64,000 bases of DNA, from contig JASDDO010000006.1 in NCBI GenBank assembly GCA_030015575.1, positions 208,759,632 through 208,823,631 of the forward strand, written 5' to 3'. The position numbers were made by a program, and so were the translations under genes. Shown here piece after piece: positions 1 through 8,809 of the stretch (position 1 is the first letter of the stretch; each line of letters begins with the position of its first letter). Source of the DNA: Agapanthus africanus. Taxonomy: Eukaryota > Streptophyta > Magnoliopsida > Asparagales > Amaryllidaceae. Below the pieces are notes generated by a model. That model had not been told where the DNA came from. It ran no database searches and was given only the letters and a program-made list of their open reading frames with translations.

Positions 1-1525
1 TGGCATTGAGACGGAGGGGGTTTCACTCTAGGATTGGCAGGCTATTCGCCGCACTCGTAGGGGGTACAGGTTGACCCAGGAGGGGTGCCCAAGTTACCGG
101 ATTCCGTGAAGTGCTGGGTGGTCCATTCACGGTGCTGAAGGGGGCTGCCTCGCTTCAGGTTTTGGCGGGTAACTTGCCGCGCCCGTAGGGGTCTAGGATT
201 TTATTACGCAGGCTATCCACACGACCAGGGGAACGTCGGGTTTCAGTAGTGGCTCTGTGAAACCCGGGGATCCCAAATATCTGTATTGTTTCTGTGATGC
301 TGTACATTCCTGTGATGTTGCATTTCATTCACGCCTTGAGCGAAATATAATATATTGGTATATATATTAATAGATGTTGTATATGTTTTGCATCCGTGCT
401 AGTCCAGTCCCCGCTCTGTCGTTAGTTAGCTAACCTAACGGGTAATGACGGGACCCAGTGGCGAATGCGGATATCATATACGTACATCAGGATATTTTCG
501 TTCCTTTTGGTGTGATCAATTGATGGGACTGCGTTGATTCGGATCAATGCAAGTTAAAAACAAACCTAATCTGATGTTGTTGGAACACTTTTCAAAAAGC
601 TGTTATTGCAAGGACGTTCTCTTTTGTTTTGCACCGTGGTATTCAGTTGGAATATCCAGCTCCTCAGTCGACGAGGCAAGGGCCGAGATCCCTTCACCGG
701 GAGTGACCCCTTGGACAAAAAGTTTGCGTCAGGGCAATAACTTCACTATAGCCGATTACTTTTGCTTTGCATCACGGTATTCATTTGGAATATCCTGCAC
801 CCCATTCTACGGGGAAAGAGCCGAGATCCCTTCACCGGGAGTGACCTCTTTAGCAACGGTTTTCGTCACTATATTTTTAAAAGCTATCCGTTCCTTCAAC
901 GATATCAAGTTCTTTACGTTAAAGGTTTTCGCCAGAAACCATTCGTAGCCCTCCGTCGTTTCATATGGGTAGTCAATAGTATTCAAGCTGTGTTTGTTGG
1001 CCAAAGTCAAGGCACATTGTTTGGTAGCTGTTGGTTATTCATATGCAGCATAGATAGATGCGTTGGTTTGGAACAGTCGTATAGCCTTGTTGGCCAAAGT
1101 CAAGGGCTTGTGCGGGTGGATTCGAATCAACCTGGAGAATGACGGGTAGAACTTGACATGTGACTTATGATTTGTTGGCTAAAGTCAAGGTCATAAGAGC
1201 ATGGGGCAGAAATCACATCGGGAGTTTCAAAAGAACTGAAACTTGCCAGATATGCGCATACCTTCTGGAGTGTGATAGCGTGAGCGGATTCCGTCACGTT
1301 ATCATGCGATGATAGTTGGATCCCGATTCCCACTGATGAGTTGGTATACTCCTCGGGTGATCCCGACTAATTCTTCTTTCAGGTTTGGAGGAGAATTTGA
1401 CGGTACAGTGGGAGGTTTCCAGATTAGATAAATTGGTAACCATTCTGATCTAGGTTAGAGTGCACGCTGAGTGTTTCTTTTCTCTCTCTCTTTGGCAGCG
1501 ACCATTGACCCGACCCTAAGACTAT
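1..1525 (+). other. 5' leader remnant of decayed copia element F
   Basis: This is untranslated leader of an Angela/BARE-like Ty1/copia element. The call rests on shared blocks with the leaders of copia B (about 41640-43020) and copia C (about 48540-49890): 'gcgctagtcca..cccgctctg', 'taacctaacgggtaatgacggg', the thrice-repeated 'ttgttggccaaagtcaagg', and the pyrimidine tract plus 'ggcagcgacca' just before gag. The first 200 bases contain a partial direct duplication of the 'cgcactcgtaggggtctagg' block. The hairpin-bearing block found about 150 nt before gag in A1, B and C is missing here, because 'ctcctcgg' runs straight into 'gtgatcccgactaatt'. The 5' LTR and primer site lie left of the window. 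No credible protein is encoded. Confidence 0.75.
994..1190 (+). repeat. Three phased copies of a 19-nt leader motif (element F)
   Basis: Copies of 'ttgttggccaaagtcaagg' lie at 994-1012, 1087-1105 and 1172-1190; the third has 'ggct' for 'ggcc'. Start-to-start spacings are 93 and 85 nt. The same three copies with the same spacings occur in the leader of copia B, and a changed version occurs in copia C. The function is unknown; packaging or RNA structure is only a guess. Confidence 0.85.
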
Positions 1526-2367
1526 GACTCAGTGACCAAAATTAACCGAACCTTCTTAACACTGGCTTTTGGATTGTCAGAGTTACAAACCTCATTGCCA
1601 CTCCTACTTTTACCCTTTTCTCCAGGACACCCCGTATTACTACGAACGTCCACTTCCATTGGACAAAACCATCGTATGGTTAGATACGAACTCGAAAGAA
1701 TTTATTCGAGGATGGTTTCAGGCTCTGGAGAAAACGGATAGGATTATTCAGTTGTCTTTTCCTTTTACCCTCTCTCAGGTTACGAGTACTCCTTGGTTTA
1801 GGGGTAGTACACCTATTACGCAAATTGGATTGTCTTCTTCCAAACCTTAGGCTGGTGCCGACCGGTAGGGAATGAAGAAAACCAATTAGCATAACGATGG
1901 TGTGCAGAAGGTATTAAGTTAAGACAAAGCAAGGGATTAGTAAGAGGGCAAAGTAAATTGCAACAGATATTCATGACCAAACCAGGTATTTCTTCGCCAA
2001 TCCTAAAATCACCTTTGAATTTCTCCAGGACACTCTGTATCACTACGAAGATCCACAGTTTATTGGATACTCCATCGTATGGTTATATACGAACTCGAAA
2101 GGAACTTGTTCCAGTTCGGGGATGGATTCTGGTTCAGGAGAAATAGGAATAAGATTTATTCAGGTGTCTTTTATCTTCACCTTCTCTCGCATTGCGAGTG
2201 TTCCTAGGATTGGGACAGTACACCCATTATGCTTATTGGATAGTCTTCTTCCAAACCATAGGCTGGTGCCGAACGGTAGGGAAGGAAGAAAACCATTTGG
2301 CCTAAAGGGGTGTGCAGAAGGTAATGACTAAAGACATATGAAGGGATTTGGAGAGGTGGCAAAGAAC
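1526..2367 (+). pseudogene. Decayed copia gag of element F with internal tandem duplication
   Basis: The frame is destroyed, but nucleotide similarity to the gag genes of B and C can be followed. 'cgtatggttagatacgaactcgaaag' corresponds to the stretch encoding RYEVSKK, and 'cttcttccaaaccataggctggtgccgaacggtaggg' corresponds to the Lys-rich tail before the zinc knuckle. The C-terminal half of gag is present twice in direct orientation, at roughly 1613-1945 and 2020-2350. Both copies run from 'ttctccaggacac' to 'gtgtgcagaaggta' and have clearly diverged from each other. The CACTA transposon then interrupts the gene at 2370. Confidence 0.6.
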
Positions 2368-2370
2368 TAT

Positions 2371-2400
2371 CACTACTACAAATAAGGGTTGCCCCTACGG
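2371..2400 (+). repeat. Left terminal inverted repeat of the CACTA element
   Basis: The sequence begins CACTACTACAAATAAGGG and continues into TTGCCCCTACGG. It pairs with the right end at 24 of 30 positions. The target copy TAT directly precedes it at 2368-2370. Confidence 0.93.
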
Positions 2401-2990
2401 ATTTATCGGTAGGGGCAACCCACTGCCCCTACGGATATATACGTAGGGGCGAAAAAAGACCCCGTAGGTGCAAAGGCCGCAGGTGCAAAGGCCGCAGGTG
2501 CAAGTTGAGGCCCTGAACTTGCCCCTACGGACAAATTTAAGCCCCTACGGATATCTCGGTAGGTGTTATAGCCCCTACGGAGTAACCCGTAGGGGTAATA
2601 AAATCATATATTTAATTTTTTTTTTAAATATATTGTATATACCTACGGATATATCCGTAGGTCCTTTTTATACCCCTACGGATAGATCCGTAGGGGATAT
2701 AAAGTAGCCCCTACGGATATGTCCGTAGGGGCCTTCCCAACACCCTGCACTGAGATCGGGGGAAAAATATCAGGAAACCTGATATTTTGCCCCTACGGAT
2801 AAATTCGTAGGGGATAAACAGTTGCCCCTACGGACATATCCGTAGGGGCACTCCCAACACCCTGCACTGATATCAGGTGGGAAAATATCAGGTTTCCTGA
2901 TAGTTTGCCCCTACGGATATGCCCGTAGGGGCACCATATATACCTACGGAGTAATCCGTAGGTACATATTGTCTGTATTTTTTTTAAAAA
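2382..2990. repeat. Left subterminal palindrome array of the CACTA element
   Basis: About eleven copies of a spaced palindrome of the form (GCCC)CTACGGATATATCCGTAG(GGGC) lie here, for example near 2391, 2427, 2571, 2640, 2674, 2707, 2789, 2823, 2907 and 2941. The core TACGGATATATCCGTA is self-complementary and contains two CpG sites. A larger unit of about 120 bp ('caacaccctgcactga..atcagg..cctgata') occurs twice, near 2731 and 2851. By analogy with En/Spm these would be binding sites for the ORF1 product encoded in the element. The stretch from 2457 to 2520 carries three degenerate 'gcaggtgcaaaggcc' units. Confidence 0.85.
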
Positions 2991-3213
2991 AATGGGCTGC
3001 TAGATTTTTTCCCGCCGTGTGCACAATACTATATACATCAATCAAATCATATATTGCAGTATTCATAATCACATCTCACGCATATATATAATATACAAAA
3101 GAAACCCAAAAACTGAATATGATATAAATACAAACCAATATCAATATCGTTTCAAAATGTAGTACAATGTGATATAAATACATGTTTCAACAAATAAGAA
3201 CCAAAAATCTACC
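2991..3213. other. AT-rich 3' flank of the CACTA ORF1 gene
   Basis: This AT-rich stretch lies between the left subterminal array and the ORF1 stop codon. It would hold the 3' untranslated region of the minus-strand gene. I see no coding potential. Confidence 0.5.
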
Positions 3214-6200
3214 CTAGTTCGGTCCAGCTCCACCTCCGAATAACGTTAGAATAACGCGCGCCTGGTCCTCGGTCAATACACTCTGCAATGCTACATATAA
3301 GGGAGTCTGAGCGGCATGTGGAGCTGGCGATGTGGTCTGCGCAGCCGCCGTCGAGGTAGTCGCTTGCGGAGCCGCGGCTGCGGGAGTCTGAGTGGGCGGT
3401 GGAGCTACAGGAGCTGTCTGCGGAACCGCAGCCGATGTAGTGGCTTGCGGAGCCGCAGCCGAAGGAGATGCATGTGGAGGCTTGGCCGATCTACCCTGTC
3501 GCGTCTGGACATAACGTGTGTAAGAAGCGTGTAAGCACTGTGTATTATTCGAATTCGTTTCATTATTAAGTTATTTCGAAACCCTGTTTGGATATCTATA
3601 GTTTGGAAAAGCGTTGTTTATCTTAATTACATATGTATGTATGATTAATCAGACTTAAGTCTAAAACCAAATAAACTCAAGCTACGTACTAATTATGGAT
3701 ATGTTGATATGTATATAATATGAAATGATATTTTACTATAAAGTAGTATACATACCAGCATCTCCTTCAACTCCTGAACGGTGGCCCTCAAGCTATCCAG
3801 TTCCTGATGGACATGCCGGTCACTGGAGACGGAGGAAGTAACCGCCGGGGAGGAGTCCAACCTCATATGGGCCCTGCTAGGGCCCAATCCCCGGCCTCTC
3901 TCCCAACCTCCGTGGTGCCCTCCGTGTGCGGCGTCCAGAACTGGGGTCAGCAGCCTCGGATCGTTCTGTCCGGTAAAATCGATCCCCGAGGCCTGGGCCT
4001 GCTCAACCACCCGCTCCTACACCCACATTAAGCAGTAAAGTATAAGTATAAAATTTAAACTTGAACCTTCCAAAACTAAAATTTCAAATTTGGGTAGAAA
4101 AAATATTAACACTTACGCAGTACTCCTGGGTAGCGACGTCGGGACATCGAAGCTCGCCCGTGGCGGGATCTGTCGAGGTGCCGTGGACAGCAAGATATGC
4201 GGACAGCACGCTCGGTGTACCACCTGACGCCACGGTCCGAGATGTCTGCAATATTACAAAGTAACTCTTAATATTAGAAATATTAGAGAATAACTCTTAA
4301 TATTGCAGAATATTAGAGAATAACTCTTAATTTACCGATAACTCCATGGCTCGAGTAATGTTCCTCGAGCCACCTGTGTAAGTGGGGCGACCCCTCTTCG
4401 CCGACTTCCTGTTCTCCGTATTCTGAGCGGCCTGTTTCTGCACAACGCATTAACATTTAGTTTTCTAATTAAGAAACACAAAGAAATAAATTATATCATA
4501 AATAATGAATTAAATTTAAAATACATACTTGTTTGCGTTCGGAGTCGAAATAAGCGCACAATATAGGCCATGTCTCTACGTCGACTCTCGCAAACGCCGG
4601 AGTAGATAGGAGGGCCGCTCTCTCTGCCTCGGGGGTCGCTATCCACAGGGAGTAGCAGTCGGCCATCAGCTCATTCCTGTTGTATCGGACCTTGGCCTGC
4701 ATGTTCTTCATCAGGCCATTGTACAGAGCATGAAGGTCGAGCACCCTCCCCGGGTGATCAGGGTCGGCTACAGGCTGAAAATCGTAATCCAACTGAAAAT
4801 ACAAAAAAAAACATTGTTATTAGATTGCAAGTGTTAATAATAAATATATTGGATAGATCAAATGAAAATATATATTAATACATACCCGAGCCTGTTCAAA
4901 GAAGAGGGCGAATGAGCGCTGGTGCTGCTCGCCCTACTCAACGTGAAGTGGATAGTTCTTCACGATCCGGCTCTCGTCCCCCAAATACCGGACGAACCTC
5001 TCGGCATGAGGACCGGTATAGCGATAGTCAAGGGTAAAAAATAGGGGGAATGCTGCCTCCCCCCTAGCTCTATCAGGCCTCAGCCTATGGGACTGATTCG
5101 GGCCTCGAGTCCCCCTCTGGGGATGGAGAGGCCCTGCGTCTGCACGAAATATCAAGACAATCAATAATAAGACAAAGTTTTATTAAGAAATCAAGGTTAA
5201 ACAAAAATTCAAGTGTGATATATACCTCCGGTGAATAGCGCACAAGCCTGGACCCGAGCAGCAGCACGAGCGGGACGATTGTTCCTCCGGTGAGGAACAA
5301 CCGGGTTCCCGGACCCGGACGCATCCCCTCCAACTATAAAATAAACATCGACGCTAAATCTCCATGAAGTTCATATTTATTCTATAGAGCATATGTAAAA
5401 TAAATAAATATTTTAAATTTATTCATACTAACCTGCAGACGATGCGGAGGGTATGGAAGCGGCAGGAGTGGCCCCTGTGGAAGGTGTGGACGCACCACCT
5501 ATAATTAGACAATTAAAAATAGATTTTATAAGTAATTGCAAAAAGAATGTGTAGATCAATAATATAACGTTCTAAATCAATATGCATGGACTATAGGACA
5601 TATAAACATACCCGCAGGTGCGGTGGTGTCACCACCTACAGCTAGACAATAATAAAAATTGCTAAGTAAGAGCAAAAGGAATGTGTATATTTATGATATA
5701 GCATTCTAAATCAATATACATACACTATATGATATATAAACATACCTGGAGGAGCGGGGGTGGCCTCTGTCCCAGATGTGGATGCAGGACCAACAACTAG
5801 ACAATTAAAAAAAGATTTTATAAGTAATTGCAAAAAGAATGTGTAGATCAATAATATAACGTTCTAAATCAATATGCATGCACTATAGGACATATAAACA
5901 TACCCGCAGGTGCGGTGGTGTCACCACCTACAGCTAGACAATAATAAAAATTGCTAAGTAAGAGCAAAAGGAATGTGTATATTTATGATATAGCATTCTA
6001 AATCAATATACACACACTATATGATATATAAACATACCTGGAGGAGCGGGGGTGGCCTCTGTCCCAGATGTGGACGCATCACCAACAACTAGACAATCAA
6101 ACATTGACAATATAAGTAATTTTGACATAAACATGCATGAATATCTGTAATATTACATTCAAAATGGATATGCGTGTAGTATACCTGGAGGTGTGGCCAA

Positions 6201-6365
6201 ATCAACATAGAAGGAGGCATCCGAAGGGGTCTCCGATCTGGGTGCAAGACCGGCCCTCTGAAGCTCCCTACGGAGCTCTCCGGGCGGCAGAACCGCTCTG
6301 CCTCTGCCTCTGCCTTTACCGCGGCTGGAGCTCCTGCCGCCCCTCGCTGCTCCCGACATCGTCAT
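3214..6365 (-). CDS. CACTA ORF1/TNPA-like accessory protein, 13 exons, one in-frame stop
   Basis: A spliced minus-strand gene can be read with GT..AG borders. Exons: 6365-6185, 6088-6038, 5927-5904, 5796-5746, 5635-5612, 5498-5433, 5333-5226, 5139-4886, 4792-4529, 4437-4336, 4245-4117, 4016-3756, 3504-3214. From the ATG at 6359 the exons add up to 1,800 nt (599 residues plus stop); alternative in-frame ATGs are at 6365 and 6395. The N-terminus is Gly/Arg-rich. Exons 2-6 encode Pro/Thr/Ala-rich linker. Exons 8-11 resemble the Transposase_24 (Ptta/En/Spm) family: ERFVRYLGDES, YNRNELMADCYSLW, then NRKSAKRGRPTYTGGSRNI. Exon 12 ends in a short coiled coil (LDSLRATVQELKEML), and exon 13 is an Ala/Pro/Gln-rich tail. 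One TAG at 4934-4936 in exon 8 breaks the frame. In En/Spm such proteins bind the subterminal repeats. Splicing is inferred, not shown. Confidence 0.8.
5508..6091 (-). repeat. 292-bp tandem duplication carrying two mini-exons
   Basis: Unit 1 is 5508-5799 and unit 2 is 5800-6091. Each unit contains one 24-nt and one 51-nt mini-exon of the ORF1 gene plus their introns. Equivalent exon borders are offset by exactly 292 bp (5612 and 5904; 5746 and 6038). All exons involved begin and end in phase 1, so the duplication adds 25 codons of Pro/Thr/Ala-rich linker without a frame change. The intron sequences are nearly identical between the units, which indicates a fairly recent duplication. Confidence 0.9.
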
Positions 6366-6466
6366 CAAATCTAGATAAACGGTTCGTGGACGCATTAGAC
6401 AATCATTAAAAGTATTGACTATATATGATCTAGAGCGTAAAATGTGAAGTAATAATATAACATTAC

Positions 6467-6810
6467 TGATAACCTTTTTCGTTTCGTGGGCGCATCATAC
6501 ATATCTACTTGGATTTCATCGTCGATGTCATTTCTAACCCACGTAACTTCATGATCGGTCGAAGACAACCCGTCCTTCGAAACAGACGGTCGGAGCACTT
6601 TAAGCCTTCTCTCTTCTTCGTCCTCATCGCTGTCCTCGTATTCTGGGACATCATAGACATCTCTAGGTTTCCATCGGCATACAACACTCCACCCCGGATG
6701 CTTCAAACACTGTGAGTAGTATACTTGGAACGCTTGGTTCGGAAAGATAAACGGATCGTCCTGAGTAGTATACTGTCCGATATTTAACAACCTTCGTATA
6801 GTTCTAGGTC
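6467..6810 (-). pseudogene. C-terminal remnant of CACTA TNP2 transposase (DUF4216-like)
   Basis: The readable minus-strand frame contains TTQDDPFIFPNQAFQVYYSQ, then WSVVCRWKPRDVYDVPE and an acidic run. This pattern (DPFI..A.QV.Y..........W.VV....PRdvyd.p) is typical of the DUF4216 domain at the end of plant TNP2 transposases. The exon can end at 6467 with donor GTAATG after 'KRLS'. The catalytic transposase region that should lie upstream (toward 8000) is absent. The next gene (ORF1) starts only about 75-110 bp downstream, consistent with one shared transcription unit. Confidence 0.7.
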
Positions 6811-8050
6811 ACGACGAGCATCGCACGTATGTTAACCGATAGACGGGGACTAAGTGGCGCTTTTAGTTTCATATAGGGGTATCGATGGGAATATGAAGGT
6901 TTCATATCATCATCGAGTATCATATATTGGTTTTAACCCGAATATCTCGAGTCGCTATCTAATTATGCGTTTGTTGTGCATTCGTGTTGTATGTGTAACA
7001 TGATTTTAAACCATTGAGATCAAGATTGATAGAACTGATCATCCTACATTGCAATAGCATTCATCAACCAAAAACTATTAGTGCAATGGTATACATCTAT
7101 AACAATCAACAATTAAAACTATAAATATAGGATACTGATATCATAAAGCGTTATGAGACACCTCATCTGCCACGTGTCGTGATCATGGAAATCGCTAATA
7201 TTGAGTTATGAGACACCTCATCTGCCATGTGTCATGGTTACATATTAGTTAGGGACACGGCTATTTGTGTGCGGCTGCACGCTTGTGCAAAGATTTGTAA
7301 TGTTAAAAAAATGTGATTTTTTTTATACATTGGAAAGAATGAATAGGAATTGATCTTTACATTGTTAACCTCTTTTAGTTTTTCTTTAGGAGCGGTCTCT
7401 CATATCTTAGTTGAAATATTTTCTATGTTTGTTATGGTCTTACTCTCACATAAACTATCAATATCATGCCACAAGAGAGTGAAAAAAATAGCATGCATGG
7501 TGTGTTCAATGTATGATAAACAAGTACACTTCTAATAGTTTTTAAATTTGAGAAGTCCAGAGTGTATGGAAGGAGTTGAATAACAGAAGCATAAGGGGCA
7601 CAACATTTTTTTCTTAAATTCTGGATACATTCTAAAATCTTCAACAGCAATTGGAGTGTATTTCGCTGTGAGAGACTCTTCAAAGAAATGGAGGAAGAAG
7701 CACTAAAGAAAAAAGAGAGAAAAATAAGAATATAAAGTTGAAACTAAACTTGAGCTATCCGCTGAAATCATAAAGCATAGGAAAGTTGATTGAGTCTTGA
7801 TCTATTGCTCTTTCTTTGCATTATCTCGTATGTCCATTTATAGATTTTAATGCCACATGAGATGTATAATCTGTCAGCTCCCTATGGTTGTATTAATGTC
7901 AGCTCTTGCACAATATGGGTATCTGCCTTACCATTAAGACAACTATGGAATATGTTAATTTAAAATGTAAGGCTAGCTATCTATGTATTCTGAGGGACTG
8001 CTTGCATAGAACTTAGCTTGATCCTCTCAATTATTACACATAAATATGCT
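6811..8050. other. Internal CACTA filler replacing most of TNP2
   Basis: No transposase sequence is recognisable here. Two 33-bp direct repeats, 'gttatgagacacctcatctgccacgtgtc' and its variant, start at 7150 and 7205, 55 bp apart. On the minus strand, 7680-7520 and 7430-7340 read as short amino-acid stretches flanked by possible splice sites (a 'tttctttag' acceptor near 7700). That looks a little like a captured gene fragment, but I recognise no family. Otherwise nothing supported is seen. Confidence 0.4.
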
Positions 8051-8061
8051 GACATGCCTCT

Positions 8062-8300
8062 CATAACCCTAACCCCAGCCCCACAGTAACCCTAACCCCA
8101 GCCCCAACCCTAACCCCAGCCCACCGTAACCCTACCCCAGCCCCACAGTAACCCTAACCCCAGCCCCACTGTAACCCTAACCCCAGCCCCACCCCAGCAG
8201 CAGCCGAACCCCAACCCTAACCCTACCCCGACCCCGACCCCGACCGCCACCGCGCCCCTGCCCAAACCCAACTCTCGCGCGCGCAACCCAGACCCAGCCA
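8062..8300. repeat. Telomere-like minisatellite (CCCTAACCCCAGCCCCACAGTAA)n
   Basis: About six imperfect units combine CCCTAA/CCCTAACCCC telomere-like words with CAGCCCCACAGTAA. The array then degrades into CCCGACCCCGACCG and GC-rich sequence. It lies inside the CACTA element upstream of its genes. The Gly/Val-rich translation on the minus strand is a by-product of the repeat. Confidence 0.8.
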
Positions 8301-8374
8301 TGAATAATCCAAAAATGCTTTAATTTACCTCGAGATTTATACCTGAACGGGTGCGCTGGTGGGCTGGAGCGACG

Positions 8375-8520
8375 ACGGTGGCGAATTGGCGAAGAAACCG
8401 GCGGTGGCGACGACGGTGGCGACGAAACCGGCGGTGGCGACGACGGTGGCGACGAAATCGGCGGTGGCGACGACGGTGGCGACTCTGCCCAACGACGGTG
8501 GCGACGCGACGGTGGCGATT
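8375..8520. repeat. GC-rich minisatellite of GGTGGCGAC units
   Basis: A unit of about 30 bp (gcggtggcgacgacggtggcgacgaaacc) is repeated at least three times, followed by degenerate copies. It is probably part of the 5' untranslated or promoter region of the CACTA transcript. The Arg/Trp-rich translation on the plus strand is not a credible protein. Confidence 0.8.
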
Positions 8521-8605
8521 TAGGGTTTTTCGCGCGCGTTTGAGGGAGAGAGAGAAAATGAGCGTAGGCTTTTCGATCTGGCTTTATTTTAAAACGATAT
8601 TTACT

Positions 8606-8776
8606 TTCCCCTACGGATATACCCGTAGGTCCTTTGTTTGCGCCTCCGTAGGGGCAAACACCAAATTAAGAATTAATATTTTTATTCTTGGACATCAGTG
8701 CCCGTAGGGGCAACCTTTTAGCCCTACGGATTAATCCGTAGGGCCAAGTTAAATATGCCCCTACGGATATTTCCAT
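8606..8776. repeat. Right subterminal palindrome array of the CACTA element
   Basis: About five whole or half copies of the CCTACGGATATATCCGTAGG motif family lie near 8610, 8643, 8700, 8719 and 8756. There are fewer copies than at the left end, as is common in CACTA elements. Confidence 0.8.
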
Positions 8777-8806
8777 CCGTAGGGGCAACCCCCTATTTTA
8801 CTAGTG
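8777..8806 (-). repeat. Right terminal inverted repeat of the CACTA element
   Basis: Read on the minus strand it begins CACTAGTAAAATAGGGGG and continues into TTGCCCCTACGG. The TAT target copy follows at 8807-8809. Confidence 0.93.
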
Positions 8807-8809
8807 TAT

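Larger units (their letters stand above)
2371..8806 (-). mobile_element. CACTA (En/Spm-like) DNA transposon, complete termini, 6436 bp
   Basis: Both ends start with CACTA. The two 30-bp ends match at 24 positions, and the inner 15 (GGGTTGCCCCTACGG) are identical. The 3-bp target duplication TAT lies at 2368-2370 and 8807-8809, the size expected for this superfamily. Both subterminal zones carry arrays of a palindromic CCTACGGATATATCCGTAGG-type motif, the usual landing sites of the TNPA-like protein. All genes are on the minus strand: a truncated TNP2 transposase (DUF4216 part) followed by a Transposase_24-type accessory gene. With most of TNP2 gone the copy cannot be autonomous. It sits in the gag of decayed copia F, so it is younger than that element. 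Confidence 0.93.

Noticed and set aside
994-1190. CRISPR-like spaced repeats in the leader
   Set aside because: There are only three copies, the spacers are homologous between elements, and the setting is a plant retrotransposon leader.
3316-3534. Arg/Ser-rich open frame on the plus strand
   Set aside because: It is the antisense of the last exon of the CACTA ORF1 gene.
8062-8300. True telomeric tract
   Set aside because: The units are CCCTAA-like words mixed with CAGCCCCACAGTAA and lie inside a transposon. This is a minisatellite, not a chromosome end.
8351-8707. Arg/Trp-rich 118-codon plus-strand frame
   Set aside because: The frame is a translation of the GGTGGCGAC minisatellite and has no other support.
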